Positions 7,201 to 16,590 are shown, counted from the stretch's first letter. The stretch: 64,000 nucleotides of DNA from DASTFY01 sp963829955 (GCA_963829955.1 CAWHKS010000019.1:372001-436000); one strand, 5' to 3'. Program-made: numbers and translations. Notes: a model not told the origin generated them from the sequence alone.

Positions 7201-9276
7201 CGGGATCCTCCTGCCCAGGCACCCGTTGGCTCGACGTGGCTGACCGAGCCCGTCGAGCCGTCGACCTCGACGACATCTCCGGCGCGCAGCGCGGCGAGGG
7301 CGCCACTGCGACCGACCACGGTCGGCACGCCGTGCTCGCGGGCCAGGATGGCGAGGTGGCTCAACGGGCTACCTGTCTCGGCGACGAGGCCGGCAAGCCG
7401 GGGGATGACGCCGGCGAGGCGGGGATCGAGGGAACGCACGACGAGCACGTCTCCCGCGCCGGCCTCGGTGGGATCGACGCTGACGACGCCACGCCCACGT
7501 CCGCCCCCGACCGGCGTGCCGGTGCCTTCGCCGCGACGGTCGCCGCCGACGTCGACCGGGGTGCCGTCCGCGGCCAGCCGGAACTCCGTCGGGAGCTCGC
7601 TGCGTCGCATGGCATCGGGCCGGCCGTTGGGGTAGAAGGGCTGTCGGGAGCTCAGCATGGCGCGCAGCTCGTCAGCCCGGAGATAGCGGACGGCCGCCGG
7701 GTCCGGAAGGAGCTGGGCCTGGGCCAGCCGCGAACCGAGCTCGCTCGCGGCGCGGGCGGTCAGCTCGTGCACCCACCGTATGCGCAAGCGCAGCGCCTCC
7801 CGAGTCAGCCCTTCGAGCGTCGGTTCCGCGACCGCGCTCGGTGGCCGAGACGTGCGGCGACGTTGGCGGCAGGGCGTCGCTGGGCGGGATGCGCGGGGGG
7901 ATCAACGCCAGGAGGATGGGCGACCGGGCGATCACATCGGCGGTGGTGCCGACGCGATCGTCGCCCTCGGCCCCGAGGGCCTCCAGCGCAACACCGGCAG
8001 CACCGACGGTCGGATCGGAACGGAGCAGCGCGCCCGCCAGGGCTTCGTACGCGTGCAGCGCACGGAGCGTCGACGAGGAGTTGCGCAGGATCCGCACCAA
8101 CTCGTTGTCGGTCAGTCCGTCCAGGGTCGGGACGGCGAGGAGGTGACGGTCGACCTCGCCGATCAGATCGCGAGCCAGATCGGGGAGCGCCATCGACAGA
8201 CGCCCGACCCGCCAGGCGGCGCGTAGACGGCGCACGCGAGGCCGCGGATCGAGGGCGCGGAGGATCGATCGTCCGCGGGGGGCGGCACCGAGCAGGCCAA
8301 GGTCGACGGCGGGCCGGCCGCCGATGCTCACCACGAGCGGAGTACGCTGCAACCGCCCGGTGGCTGAAGTACCCAGGAGGCCGAGCGTGTGACGCAAGCC
8401 GTCGCGGAGCGGGTCCAGCCACAGGCTCTCCTCGAGCGGTGCCAACGCGTCCGGGAAGGTCTCGGCGAGCGGGCCCGGTCCGTAGACGGGGCCGCTGACG
8501 GGGCCGTGCAGCGTCGTGATCGGCCGTGACTGCAGGAGACGGAGGCCCTGCTCGTCGATGGCCCACTCGATGTCCTGCGGCTGCGCGTTGATCGATTCCA
8601 GCCGGCGGGCCAGCTTGGACAGCTCCTGTAGGTCCGACTGTCGGGGGTGATCGCCATCGGTGGCCTCGACGACACGGCCCCGGCGCGTGAGCGTCGCCTG
8701 CCAGCCGTCGACTTGCCCCGAGACGACACCATCCGGGCCTCCGGGCACCGCGGTCACGACCAGCCGATCGGTGCGCTCGGTGACCGGATCGGCACCGAAC
8801 AGCACGCCGCCCCACCGCGGCCGCAGGTAGGGCTGTACGAGGACTGCCATCTCGACGTCACCCACGTCGACGCCGTCCTTCGAGGCCAGCACCTCCATGA
8901 CCGCCGCCACGAACGCGTCCCAGCCCACGACGTCGAGCTTCGACACGAACAGGCCCGCCATCGAACTCGATTCGCCGTCCTCCTTGGTGGCCGACGAGCG
9001 CACGACGAGCGGGACACGGCCGTCATCGGTCAGCTCCCGCCAGGCGGCGTGGACCTCGTCTGCGCTGTCGGCGGCCGATGTCACGGACGTCGCATCGACG
9101 GCCGTGGTCAGCACGAAGCCGGGGAGGACCGGCAACCCGGCCTCCATCGAACGCGCGAGGCTGGCGGCCTTCGCGCCGACCAGCGGGATCGCCCGCGACG
9201 ACGGCGTGCCCAGCCAGACGATGTGCGGCTGGAGCTCCTCGTGCATCGCCCCAGTCGATTCCAGGATCGGTCTCAT
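7197..9276 (-). pseudogene. PEP synthase / rifampin phosphotransferase-like dikinase, single frameshift
   Basis: Reading from ATG 9276 (AGGAGGA 6 nt upstream), the first frame gives a PPDK-type ATP-binding domain: LVGAKAASLARSMEAGLPV, VVRSSATKEDG, GVLFGADPVT and DIEWAIDEQGLRLLQSRPIT. An uncharacterised middle domain follows. Near 7,830-7,880 the homology moves to the +1 frame, which carries the swivelling phosphohistidine domain GDVLVVRSLDP...ETGSPLSHLAILAREHG with the catalytic His. Joined, the protein would be about 690 aa, shorter than typical rifampin phosphotransferases. Both halves look under selection, so one extra base, sequencing error or recent mutation, is more likely than long decay. 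It would transfer the beta-phosphate of ATP to pyruvate or another small molecule; substrate unknown. First gene of a coupled operon with two membrane proteins. Confidence 0.75.
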
Positions 9277-9382
9277 CGAGCTTCCTCCTGCGATGAGCGT
9301 GGTAAGGCTGACAACAAGTACTGACGATCGGGACTTCCGGTTCTGGACGGTGTGTGACGGATGACCCTCTGCCTGGACCGGA

Positions 9383-9396
9383 CCGACGGGACCTTG
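9383..9396. promoter_or_regulatory. 14-bp element shared with the 5001-5031 palindrome
   Basis: CCGACGGGACCTTG is the exact complement of bases 5006-5019 inside the 31-bp palindrome before the ferritin-like gene. It lies about 110 bp upstream of the PEP-synthase-like start. A second half-site, GGGACTTCCGGTTC, lies closer to that gene, near 9334. The rest of the 286-bp intergenic stretch (9277-9562) contains no convincing gene. Confidence 0.4.
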
Positions 9397-9562
9397 AACA
9401 TCCGAACGGCAGGGCGACGAGCACTTGGCTCTCGTCGTGGGCGGCGACGTCGGCCGCCGAGGCGGTCTCCTGTCGACGCGACCCATCTCCTCCTCAGCAA
9501 GCTCCGCGCCAGGAAGGCCTACCGAGAGGGCTTCGTGCGGATCTAGCTGTCCCAGAGAGCGA

Positions 9563-11161
9563 TCAGCCGAACGCCATGCCTTCGGTCGACTCCGACGGCT
9601 CGGGGTCCGGCAGGCGCATCATGCGCAACGAGAGGATGAAACCGAGGAGGGCGGCGAGCGCGGGGATGAGCAATGCCACCTGGAGCGCTCGGGGTCTGGC
9701 GTCGGTGTTGATCCGGATGATCTCGTCCTGGATGGCTTCCGGTTGGCCGGCGAGCTGCGCCTCGAGCTGCGTGTTGCTCATCACCTCCGCATCGGACTCG
9801 AGAGCGTCGGCAACGGTCTGCTGGGCCGCCGGCGGCAGGACGGTGCTCTCATTCGCCATGTCCGTGAAGGTGAGCGACAGCGTGGCCAGCATGATCGCCC
9901 CGGAGAACGCCAAGCCGAACGACAGGCCGAACGATCCGCCCGCGGAGTTCACGCCGGCGGCCTCACTGACGCGCTCCTCGGAGATCGGCGAGAGCGTGTA
10001 GTTGTTGAGCTGGGACACGAGCAGCCCCAAGCCCGAGCCGGCGATCAGCAACGGGACGAGGAGGTACCAGCCGGAGTCGGCGCGGGGCACGATGGCGATC
10101 AGCACCACTGTTCCGACGATCAGCAGCCCGAACCCGAGACGGATGACGCTGCTCGGACGCCGCTGCCCGGCCTTCTTGCCGGCGAGCAGGGCCATCCCGA
10201 ACATGCTCAGTGACAGCGGTGCAAGCGACAAGCCTGCCTCCATGGCGTTGTACTCGAGCACCATCTGCAGGTAGATGGGTAACGCGATCATCATCCCGCC
10301 CAGCGCGATCTGCTGCAGCGTCTGCCCCGAGATCCCGAACCTGAAGAGAGCGGCCCGGAACAGATCGGGGTCGATGAGTGCGGCCTTGCCTTCCCGTTTG
10401 CGCCGCACCAACCAGTAGGCGAGGGCGGCCAACGCGACCGCGCCGATCACCAAGAGCGCGGCGACGGATTCGCCCCCCTCCTGCCACACCAGGATGCCCA
10501 GCACGATGCCACCCATGCCCACGACGGAGAACACCGCACCGACGACGTCGACACGGCGCGATCCGGTGTACGGCACATCGCGGACGAGCCTGATCCCGCA
10601 CAGCACGATCACGATGATCAGGTCTTCGAGAAGGAAGGCGATCCGCCACGACAGGTAGGTGGTGATGAACCCGCCGATCAACGGGCCCACGGCCGCCGCG
10701 ATCGCCGCCGCCGCACCCACCAGCGCGTAGGCCTGCTTCTGCGCCGCTCCTTCGAAGTTGCCGTGGATCAGGGACTGCATGGCCGGCAGCAGGAGCGAGG
10801 CTCCCAGGCCCCCCACGATCGCCCAGAAGACGATGATCGCCGTCAAGCCCTGGGCCAGTGCCATCGACAACGCGCCGATCGCGTAGCCGAGCAGACCCAA
10901 GACGTACGCGCGCTTCCGCCCGATCAGATCGCCCACCTTGCTGCCGATCAAGATGAACGCGGCCGAGACCAGTGCCTCGAGCGCAATTGCCGACTGGACA
11001 CCGCTGACGGTCGTGTCGAGATCTCGAACGACCGCCGCGATCGACACGTTCATGAGCGATGTGTCGACCACGAGCACGAACATGGCCATCGCCAGCAGCA
11101 TCGCCAACCGGCGGTTGCCCCCACTCACCGCCGGTTCGCCGCTGGCTGCCACTTCAGTCAT
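9563..11161 (-). CDS. MFS transporter, DHA2 (EmrB/QacA) family
   Basis: 532 aa with about 14 transmembrane helices, the length and count of the 14-TMS DHA2 drug:H+ antiporters. Typical motifs are DTSLMNVSIAAVVRDL in helix 1, the A-loop GSKVGDLIGRKRAYVLG (motif A) and AAAVGPLIGGFITTYLSWRIAFLL (motif C-like). It probably exports a lipophilic compound; the substrate is unknown. Only 14 nt separate it from the PPK2 stop, so it is the last gene of the CYTH-SHOCT-PPK2 operon. A long polar stretch before the last helix is typical of the family. Confidence 0.9.
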   Translation of the reverse strand: MTEVAASGEPAVSGGNRRLAMLLAMAMFVLVVDTSLMNVSIAAVVRDLDTTVSGVQSAIALEALVSAAFILIGSKVGDLIGRKRAYVLGLLGYAIGALSMALAQGLTAIIVFWAIVGGLGASLLLPAMQSLIHGNFEGAAQKQAYALVGAAAAIAAAVGPLIGGFITTYLSWRIAFLLEDLIIVIVLCGIRLVRDVPYTGSRRVDVVGAVFSVVGMGGIVLGILVWQEGGESVAALLVIGAVALAALAYWLVRRKREGKAALIDPDLFRAALFRFGISGQTLQQIALGGMMIALPIYLQMVLEYNAMEAGLSLAPLSLSMFGMALLAGKKAGQRRPSSVIRLGFGLLIVGTVVLIAIVPRADSGWYLLVPLLIAGSGLGLLVSQLNNYTLSPISEERVSEAAGVNSAGGSFGLSFGLAFSGAIMLATLSLTFTDMANESTVLPPAAQQTVADALESDAEVMSNTQLEAQLAGQPEAIQDEIIRINTDARPRALQVALLIPALAALLGFILSLRMMRLPDPEPSESTEGMAFG

Positions 11162-11175
11162 CGGAGCACAACGCG

Positions 11176-12006
11176 TCAGAACGGCGTCGGGATCGCACGC
11201 GTCCCGAGGTCCGGGTCGGAGTAGCCGCCTGGCTTCTGGCGCGCGGGCAGCCTGACCTTCCTGGTCTGGAGCGGCTCATACGGGACCTGGCTGAGCAGAT
11301 GGGTGATGAGGTTGAGCCGGCCCCGTCGCTTGTCGTCGGTCCGGACCACGTGCCACGGAGCCCACGTCGTGTCGGTGGCAGCGAACATCGCGTCGCGGGC
11401 CCGTGCGTAGTCGTACCAGCGACTGTACGACTTCAGGTCCATGTCCGACAGCTTCCAGACCTTCCGAGGGTCGTCGATGCGGCTCTGCAGCCGGCGGGTC
11501 TGCTCGTCGGCTCCGACCTCCAACCAATACTTCAGGAGGACGATCCCGGAATCCACCATCGCCTTCTCGACCCCGGGGGCCAACTCGAGGAACCGATCGG
11601 TCTGCTCCTCCGTGCAGAACCCCATGACCCGCTCGACCCCGGCCCGGTTGTACCAGCTGCGGTCGAAGATCACGACCTCGCCGCCCGCCGGCAGGTGGGG
11701 GACGTACCGCTGCACGTACATCTGCGACTTCTCCCGCTCGGTTGGGCTCGGGAGGGCGACGACTCGGAACACCCGGGGACTCACACGTTCGGTGATGGCT
11801 TTGATCGTGCCGCCCTTGCCCGCGCTGTCTCGCCCCTCGAAGACGACGCAGACCTTGGTCCCGGTCGCCTTGACCCACTCCTGCATCGCGACGAGCTCGG
11901 CGTGCTGTTTGCGCAGCTCGGCTTCGTACTTCTTGCGCTTCATCTTCGTGGGCGGCCCTGGCTGGCGCTCACGTTCCTCCGCTGGGTGCTTCTTCTTCTT
12001 GGCCAT
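11176..12006 (-). CDS. ppk2: Polyphosphate kinase 2 family protein
   Basis: 276 aa. The N-terminus is very basic (MAKKKKHP). The PPK2 domain has the Walker A variant FEGRDSAGKGGTIKAI, Walker B region VVIFDRSWYNRAGVERVMGF, lid arginines in SPTEREKSQMYVQRYVPHLP, and WKLSDMDLKSYSRWYDY. These belong to PPK2 enzymes that transfer phosphate between polyphosphate and nucleotides; the single domain suggests class I (NDP to NTP) or class III. ATG 12006 is the only start consistent with the neighbouring stop (gap 8 nt). It lies in an operon with a CYTH triphosphate-tunnel protein, which supports a polyphosphate role. Confidence 0.92.
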   Translation of the reverse strand: MAKKKKHPAEERERQPGPPTKMKRKKYEAELRKQHAELVAMQEWVKATGTKVCVVFEGRDSAGKGGTIKAITERVSPRVFRVVALPSPTEREKSQMYVQRYVPHLPAGGEVVIFDRSWYNRAGVERVMGFCTEEQTDRFLELAPGVEKAMVDSGIVLLKYWLEVGADEQTRRLQSRIDDPRKVWKLSDMDLKSYSRWYDYARARDAMFAATDTTWAPWHVVRTDDKRRGRLNLITHLLSQVPYEPLQTRKVRLPARQKPGGYSDPDLGTRAIPTPF

Positions 12007-12014
12007 CTCGCGCG

Positions 12015-12404
12015 TCAGGCCAGAGCCTTGGCCTTGGCCTGCTGGAACTCGGCGTCGCTGATCACGCCCTTCTCGCGAAGGTCCGCCAGGCGAGCGATCT
12101 CGTCGGCGGTCCCGCCAGGTGCCGTGACGTCCTGGATGTACTGGCGCGTCGCGGCGTCCTGTTGCTGAGCTTGATGCACGGCGTGCTCCTGCATCTTGTG
12201 TCCGCGAGCGATCACGTACACGAAGACTCCGAAGTAGGGCACGAGGATGACGAAGATCGTCCACAGCGCCTTGCCCCACCCGGAGAGGTCGGGACTGCGG
12301 AAGATGTCGCCGAAGACGACGATCAGCAGCCAGATCCAGATGAAGAACAAGAAGAACCAGAACATCGACCAGAACACCTGGCCCGTGCCGAACTCAGCGA
12401 ACAT
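12015..12404 (-). CDS. SHOCT-domain membrane protein with PLDc_N-like helices
   Basis: 129 aa. Two transmembrane helices (VFWSMFWFFLFFIWIWLLIVVF and TIFVILVPYFGVFVYVIARG, a PLDc_N-like pair) are followed by a linker and a C-terminal SHOCT motif, ADEIARLADLREKGVISDAEFQQAKAK. GGAGGT 7 nt before ATG 12404 fixes the start, which overlaps the end of the CYTH gene by 11 nt. SHOCT tails are thought to mediate oligomerisation; function otherwise unknown. Located between CYTH and PPK2, it could tether the module to the membrane (inference). Confidence 0.85.
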   Translation of the reverse strand: MFAEFGTGQVFWSMFWFFLFFIWIWLLIVVFGDIFRSPDLSGWGKALWTIFVILVPYFGVFVYVIARGHKMQEHAVHQAQQQDAATRQYIQDVTAPGGTADEIARLADLREKGVISDAEFQQAKAKALA

Positions 12405-13206
12405 CGTTCGTACCTCCGTTGGCGAGCTCGCGCGCGTAGAAGTCGAGCGCTCGGCGTGTCTTGGTCTGCTGCTCCGAGAGAAGATCGATCCCGTGCTTCG
12501 TGAGGAAGTCCCGGGTCTCCGCGGCCACATCGAATGCGTCTGCCGGTTGACACTTCGTGGAGAGCTCGAGGATTCGCCCGCCGTCCGGATAGAGCCAGAG
12601 CTCAGCCACCAGTCGCCGGCCGAACTCCCCTGGCGTGAACTTGAGCTTCATGACGTTGATCGGCCCCAGGACGGAGAGATCGTCGAGCTCGACTCCGTCG
12701 GGCGCGTGGGCCGAGAACAGCTCACGCTGCTCCTTGGTGAAGAGCTTCCGTGGCGCACGATGGCCGGCCATGACATCCTTCACGGCCGCGTCGTCGACTT
12801 CGACCTTCATCCGGCCCGAGCAGACGAAGCCACCCGGCATGGCGTCGATCTCGATCCCGAAAGCCGGCGACTTCCGCACCGCCGTCGGGGTCTGTTCCGG
12901 GTCGAGGGGGCGGAGCTTCACGACGCTGTCGCCCGGCTTGCGCTGGATGCGACGGGCGCGGACGACCACGCCATGGCGATCGAGCAACAGATCTGGCGTA
13001 TCGAAGAAGACCACCTGCCGGATCTCTGCATCGAGGACGTCCATTTCCAGAGCGGAGACCGCGGAACGACGGCCTGCCTCGGCCACGCTCACCTTCAGCT
13101 CGACGCTGTCGGCGCCCTTCAGCAGGCGGAAGACCCGGACGAGCTGTTCGGATGTGAGCATGCCCACCGGCTCAGACGCGCTCGTCGCCTCCGCGTTCCC
13201 GATCAC
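12394..13206 (-). CDS. CYTH-domain (triphosphate tunnel metalloenzyme) protein
   Basis: 270 aa. CYTH hallmarks are visible: SVELKVSV near residue 34 (the E-x-K part of the signature, not the full ExExK), VVFFDTPDLLLDRHGVVVRARRI, SVVKLRPLDPEQ, and late tunnel strands such as KLKFTPGEFGRRLVAELWLYPDGG. CYTH proteins hydrolyse tripolyphosphate, thiamine triphosphate or, in some cases, act as adenylate cyclases. The incomplete first motif and long C-terminal half make the reaction uncertain. It starts the operon CYTH-SHOCT-PPK2-MFS. The region before it (13207-13318) has no clear operator. Confidence 0.8.
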   Translation of the reverse strand: MIGNAEATSASEPVGMLTSEQLVRVFRLLKGADSVELKVSVAEAGRRSAVSALEMDVLDAEIRQVVFFDTPDLLLDRHGVVVRARRIQRKPGDSVVKLRPLDPEQTPTAVRKSPAFGIEIDAMPGGFVCSGRMKVEVDDAAVKDVMAGHRAPRKLFTKEQRELFSAHAPDGVELDDLSVLGPINVMKLKFTPGEFGRRLVAELWLYPDGGRILELSTKCQPADAFDVAAETRDFLTKHGIDLLSEQQTKTRRALDFYARELANGGTNDVR

Positions 13207-13318
13207 TCATGCCTCCTCGGTCGATGTCGTCGGGGCGACGGCCTGCCCCGGACTCCTGTGATCTTCGCACCCGAACGGGGTGGGCGTGAACCGCCCTCGG
13301 GCGGGTGGAGGCTGGCCC

Positions 13319-13879
13319 ATGGCGCAGGAGTGGTCAACGGATCGATGGCGAAGCAGGATGGCGATCCTCATGAGTCTGGTGAAGCGCATCGAGGGCTGGC
13401 CACGCGAGCGTCTCGCTGAAAGGGTCAGCGCGGCCGCGTACGGAACGGTCCTGGTACTCGCCTCGCTGGCCTTGATCGATTCCGATGAGGTCGCCTCTGG
13501 TTGGGGGTGGGAACTGGTCACCGGGGTCGGACTTGCCACCTGGGTGGCGCACTTGTACGCGGAGCTCGTCGGGGATCATGTCCGCCACACGGCGGCACCC
13601 GGCCGCCACGAGCTCAGGAGAGCGATGGCCGACGGCTTTCCCATCCTGCTCGCGGCCGTGCCGCCCGGAGTCGTGCTCCTGCTCGGCCGGGTCGATCTGC
13701 TCGCACCCCGCGCGGCTCTCTGGGCCGCGGTCGTCATCGCTTTTCTCCAACTCGTGGCAGTTGGTGGCGTCGTCGGCTTGCTCGTGTCGGATCGCCAATC
13801 AAAGGCCTGGCGGTTTGCGGCGGTATCCGGTGGGTTCGGGACCATCGTCGTGCTCCTCAAGGTCGTGCTCGGCCACTGA
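13319..13879 (+). CDS. Four-helix membrane protein of unknown function
   Basis: 186 aa from ATG 13319; GGAGG at 13307-13311 lies 7 nt upstream, so this start is better than the downstream ATGs at 13358 and 13370. Predicted helices: TVLVLASLALI, ELVTGVGLATWVAHLYAELV, FPILLAAVPPGVVLLL, ALWAAVVIAFLQLVAVGGVVGLLVS and a weak last one, with a conserved-looking WVAHLYAELVGDH in helix 2. No family assigned with confidence. It is divergent from the CYTH operon. Confidence 0.7.
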   Translation: MAQEWSTDRWRSRMAILMSLVKRIEGWPRERLAERVSAAAYGTVLVLASLALIDSDEVASGWGWELVTGVGLATWVAHLYAELVGDHVRHTAAPGRHELRRAMADGFPILLAAVPPGVVLLLGRVDLLAPRAALWAAVVIAFLQLVAVGGVVGLLVSDRQSKAWRFAAVSGGFGTIVVLLKVVLGH

Positions 13880-13995
13880 TCGTGCGGCGCACTCGTGACC
13901 GGCCACGACCCTGGGTCGGATGGGGACCCACCACCCGGCGGCGGCGTAGCGTGGTCGACACGCGCCCGCACGTTCGCGCGACGAGGGAGAACAAC

Positions 13996-14380
13996 ATGGA
14001 CCACGCGACCTCGACCAGGAACCGCTGATGGCGAAGCTCGCCGAAGAAGCCACCGCCCAGGCCCTCGGGACCTCGAAAAGAAGTGGGCGCTCGTCGTCGT
14101 CGCCTTCCTCGCGGGAGCAGTCGTCGTGTTGAGACTGCAGCGGCGCCCCGAGGAGAAGGCCTTCGACGCGGCGCCCGATGCGGCCACCGATGCGCCGCCG
14201 TCGGACGACGCCGCGCCCGCTGAGACCTTGCGAACCAAGATGCAGAGCTCCAACCAGCGCGTACGGGATGACCTGCAGCGATGGGCTCAACTCCCCATGA
14301 GGCGATGGCAATCCAGAGGCGATGCCGGCGCATTGCCGGAGCAGTCAACGCCAGCGCCGCCCTCGGATCAGTCCCGATAG
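13996..14380 (+). pseudogene. Small single-helix membrane protein, frameshifted
   Basis: GAGGGAGA precedes ATG 13996, but the frame ends after 10 codons. Adjacent frames continue a plausible protein: DLDQEPLMAKLAEEATAQAL, then DLEKKWALVVVAFLAGAVVV (a transmembrane helix) followed by RLQRRPEEKAFDAA and an acidic, Ala/Pro-rich tail ending at 14380. Two one-base shifts, near 14,007 and 14,070, would restore one reading frame. Whether this is decay, assembly error or simply a shorter gene starting at ATG 14028 is undecided. No family recognised. Confidence 0.4.
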
Positions 14381-14490
14381 CACGACGAGGCTCGGCGTGA
14401 ACTCACGCGCGAGGGCGGCCAAGGTCTCCTCCACGATGACGAGGCTCCGGGGGTAGATCGCCCCTTGTGGGGGTCGAAGGACGTGATTCT

Positions 14491-14838
14491 CTACAGCGCG
14501 AGGAGTTTCGTCTTTTGAGCCTGGAACTCGGCCTCCGTGAGGATGCCCTGGTTCTTGAGCTCGGCCAGCTCCTTCAGCTGTGCGATCGGGTCCGGTGCGG
14601 GAGCAGGAGCAGGAGCGGGAGCCGCGTACTGCGGCTGTGCATACTGCGGCTGGGCGTACTGCGGCTGGGCATACTGCGGCTGTGCGTACTGCGGTTGTTG
14701 GGCGTACTGCTGTTCGGCGTACGCGGACTGGTCCTTCTCGGCCCAGCGATTGGCCTGGCGGCGCGAGACGCGGTTGCCGACAGCGGTCGCCGTCCCCGCG
14801 ACCACGGCCGTGCGGGCCATCCCACCGATGAGTCCCAT
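14491..14838 (-). CDS. SHOCT-domain protein with AQPQY repeats
   Basis: 115 aa. A short glycine-rich helix (MGLIGGMARTAVVAGTATAV) is followed by RRQANRWAEKDQ, a low-complexity stretch of five-residue AQPQY repeats (about residues 46-72), a PAPAPAPAPDP linker and the C-terminal SHOCT motif PIAQLKELAELKNQGILTEA. It lies 16 nt after the DUF6325 gene; the DUF6325-SHOCT pair is a recurrent actinobacterial arrangement of unknown function. The repeats are DNA-level copies (TGCGGCTGGGCATAC type), so their number may vary between strains. Confidence 0.85.
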   Translation of the reverse strand: MGLIGGMARTAVVAGTATAVGNRVSRRQANRWAEKDQSAYAEQQYAQQPQYAQPQYAQPQYAQPQYAQPQYAAPAPAPAPAPDPIAQLKELAELKNQGILTEAEFQAQKTKLLAL

Positions 14839-14854
14839 GACAGACGTCCTTTCC

Positions 14855-15289
14855 TCAAGCCTCGACGGCGTCCAGCGCCGCCACGATCGCCTGGATCGGT
14901 ATGTGACCCTGGCCGATGAGCTGCCCCCCAGCCTTCCGTGCCGCTACCGCGAACGGCAGCGACCACAGGTTCTCGTACACGATCAACAGGCCGAGACTGC
15001 CGGGCGCCAGCGTCGCAGCCGCCGCGGCGGCATCCTCATCTGACAGCAGACCCGACGATGCTCCCGCCAGCTCGCCGAGGTCACCGACCTGTGCGGGGTC
15101 GAGCTCGGAGGTCGTGAGGGCGTCGAAATCGTCATCAGTCCGCTTGACAAGGACCAGCACATCGAGGATGCGGATCAACCGTCGATCGACCAGGTCGAGC
15201 AGCGGAGGCACCAACTCCCCATTGATCTCCTTGCCGCGGGCTTCGACGAGAAGCCAATCGATCGCTCCTGTGTCCGCGAGTTCGCTCAT
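14855..15289 (-). CDS. DUF6325 family protein
   Basis: 144 aa from ATG 15289; the upstream extension of the frame is Arg-rich and looks non-coding. The layout IDWLLVEARGKEINGELVPP, LVDRRLIRILDVLVLVK, GLLSDEDAAAAA, LGLLIVYENLWSLPFAVAAR and a C-terminal IPIQAIVAALDAVE matches DUF6325 over its whole length. This is a small cytosolic family found beside SHOCT proteins, with a possible role in envelope or stress physiology. It forms a two-gene operon with the SHOCT gene downstream. Confidence 0.8.
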   Translation of the reverse strand: MSELADTGAIDWLLVEARGKEINGELVPPLLDLVDRRLIRILDVLVLVKRTDDDFDALTTSELDPAQVGDLGELAGASSGLLSDEDAAAAAATLAPGSLGLLIVYENLWSLPFAVAARKAGGQLIGQGHIPIQAIVAALDAVEA

Positions 15290-15387
15290 TCGGCCTCTCC
15301 CGACTCGTGTCCGGCGGCGGATGTTAGCGCCACGACACCAAGCGACCTCTCTGCGTGATCGTTTCGGACCTCGCCCGTGCCGTGGTG

Positions 15388-16332
15388 TCAGGGTTTGGGC
15401 TGCCAGTCGGCGTTGAGGGGGAAGTCGGCGCTCTCCAGGATCGGGGCGCAGCACTGGTTCTGCCTGTTCAAGAAGACGACGTCGAGTTGCGGGTTCTCGT
15501 TGCCCGCGGAGTAGGCCACCTTCCTCCCGTTGGGCGACACCGCCGGGGCGTCGGCGAGGAACACGCCGCAGTCACCGGACTCGGCGATCAATCGGAAACC
15601 GGCCCCTGAAAGGTCGGTGATGCCGATGCCACAGGCGTTGCCACCCGGGCTGGCTGCCTTGAAGACCACGTTCTTTCCGTCTGGAGTCACGTCGGGCGCG
15701 CTGTGTTCGAAGCGCCACGTCCCCCCGGGTCCCGCGACACCGCCCGTGCCGATCACGTCGGAGATCGCTCCGGTCTTGATGTTGACCTTGCGCACGGACG
15801 TCACACTTCGCTGGCAATCGTCGGCGTAGACGACGAACCGGTTGTCCGCGGCCCAGGTCGGGCCGTCGGCGCATCCGTCGTCGGCCGTCGTGAGCCGGGT
15901 GGGCAGCCCGCCGGCCACCGGCTTGACGAACATCGACCGTCCGGTGGCACTCCCGTCATCGGACCGGACGAAGACGATCTTGGCGCCGTTCGGGGACCAG
16001 CCTGGCGCGGTGTCGTCGCCGGGACCGCTGGTGAACTGACGGGCACCGGTCCCATCGGCTCGCATCAGCCACAGATTCCCTGCCCTCTCGAAGGCGATCG
16101 TCTTCCCGTCCGGCGACCAACGAGGCGCATGATCGTCCGGGCCGGTGGTCAGGGCCTTCATACCGGCGCCTGTCGGCTGAATCGAGTAGATGACGCCGTC
16201 CATCTCGAACGCGATCCGCCCGTTCGTTCCCGGTGACGCCGCGCCCGCGGCGGCAGGGACCGCGGCCATCACCCCGAGGGCCGCGCCCATCGCGAGGCCG
16301 GATCGGACGATTCGACCGACTGCACTGAACAT
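15388..16332 (-). CDS. Secreted TolB-like (PD40) beta-propeller protein
   Basis: 314 aa from ATG 16332, preceded by AAGGAG. A signal peptide (VGRIVRSGLAMGAALGVMAA, cleavage near AGA-ASP) leads into repeated WD40-like TolB blades: APRWSPDGKTIAFER, APGWSPNGAKIVFVR, APDVTPDGKNVVFK and APAVSPNGRKVAYS. Five or six blades fit the length. A C-terminal NQCCAP holds paired cysteines. Function is probably protein or ligand binding outside the membrane; no peptidase domain is fused. It is divergent from the ArsR operon. Confidence 0.85.
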   Translation of the reverse strand: MFSAVGRIVRSGLAMGAALGVMAAVPAAAGAASPGTNGRIAFEMDGVIYSIQPTGAGMKALTTGPDDHAPRWSPDGKTIAFERAGNLWLMRADGTGARQFTSGPGDDTAPGWSPNGAKIVFVRSDDGSATGRSMFVKPVAGGLPTRLTTADDGCADGPTWAADNRFVVYADDCQRSVTSVRKVNIKTGAISDVIGTGGVAGPGGTWRFEHSAPDVTPDGKNVVFKAASPGGNACGIGITDLSGAGFRLIAESGDCGVFLADAPAVSPNGRKVAYSAGNENPQLDVVFLNRQNQCCAPILESADFPLNADWQPKP

Positions 16333-16590
16333 CTCGTCTCCTTCCGCGAAGACCAGACAGACGCAAGGTAGCCGGTCCGGGACTGGCGCGCTGCTCGACT
16401 GCGTGACTCGAAACTCTCGGCCGAGGCTTGGGACGCCCGTCGCTTGTGACCGGCCGCCATGCGGCCCCAGTGTGGAGACGGCGCCCCGGGTCGATAGCGG
16501 CCACAAGGTCGATCACCAGCGTGCTCGCCCGCTCGACTGGGTCCCGGAACGGCGCTCGGAACGCCGCCCGACCGGGGTGGTGGGCTCAGG

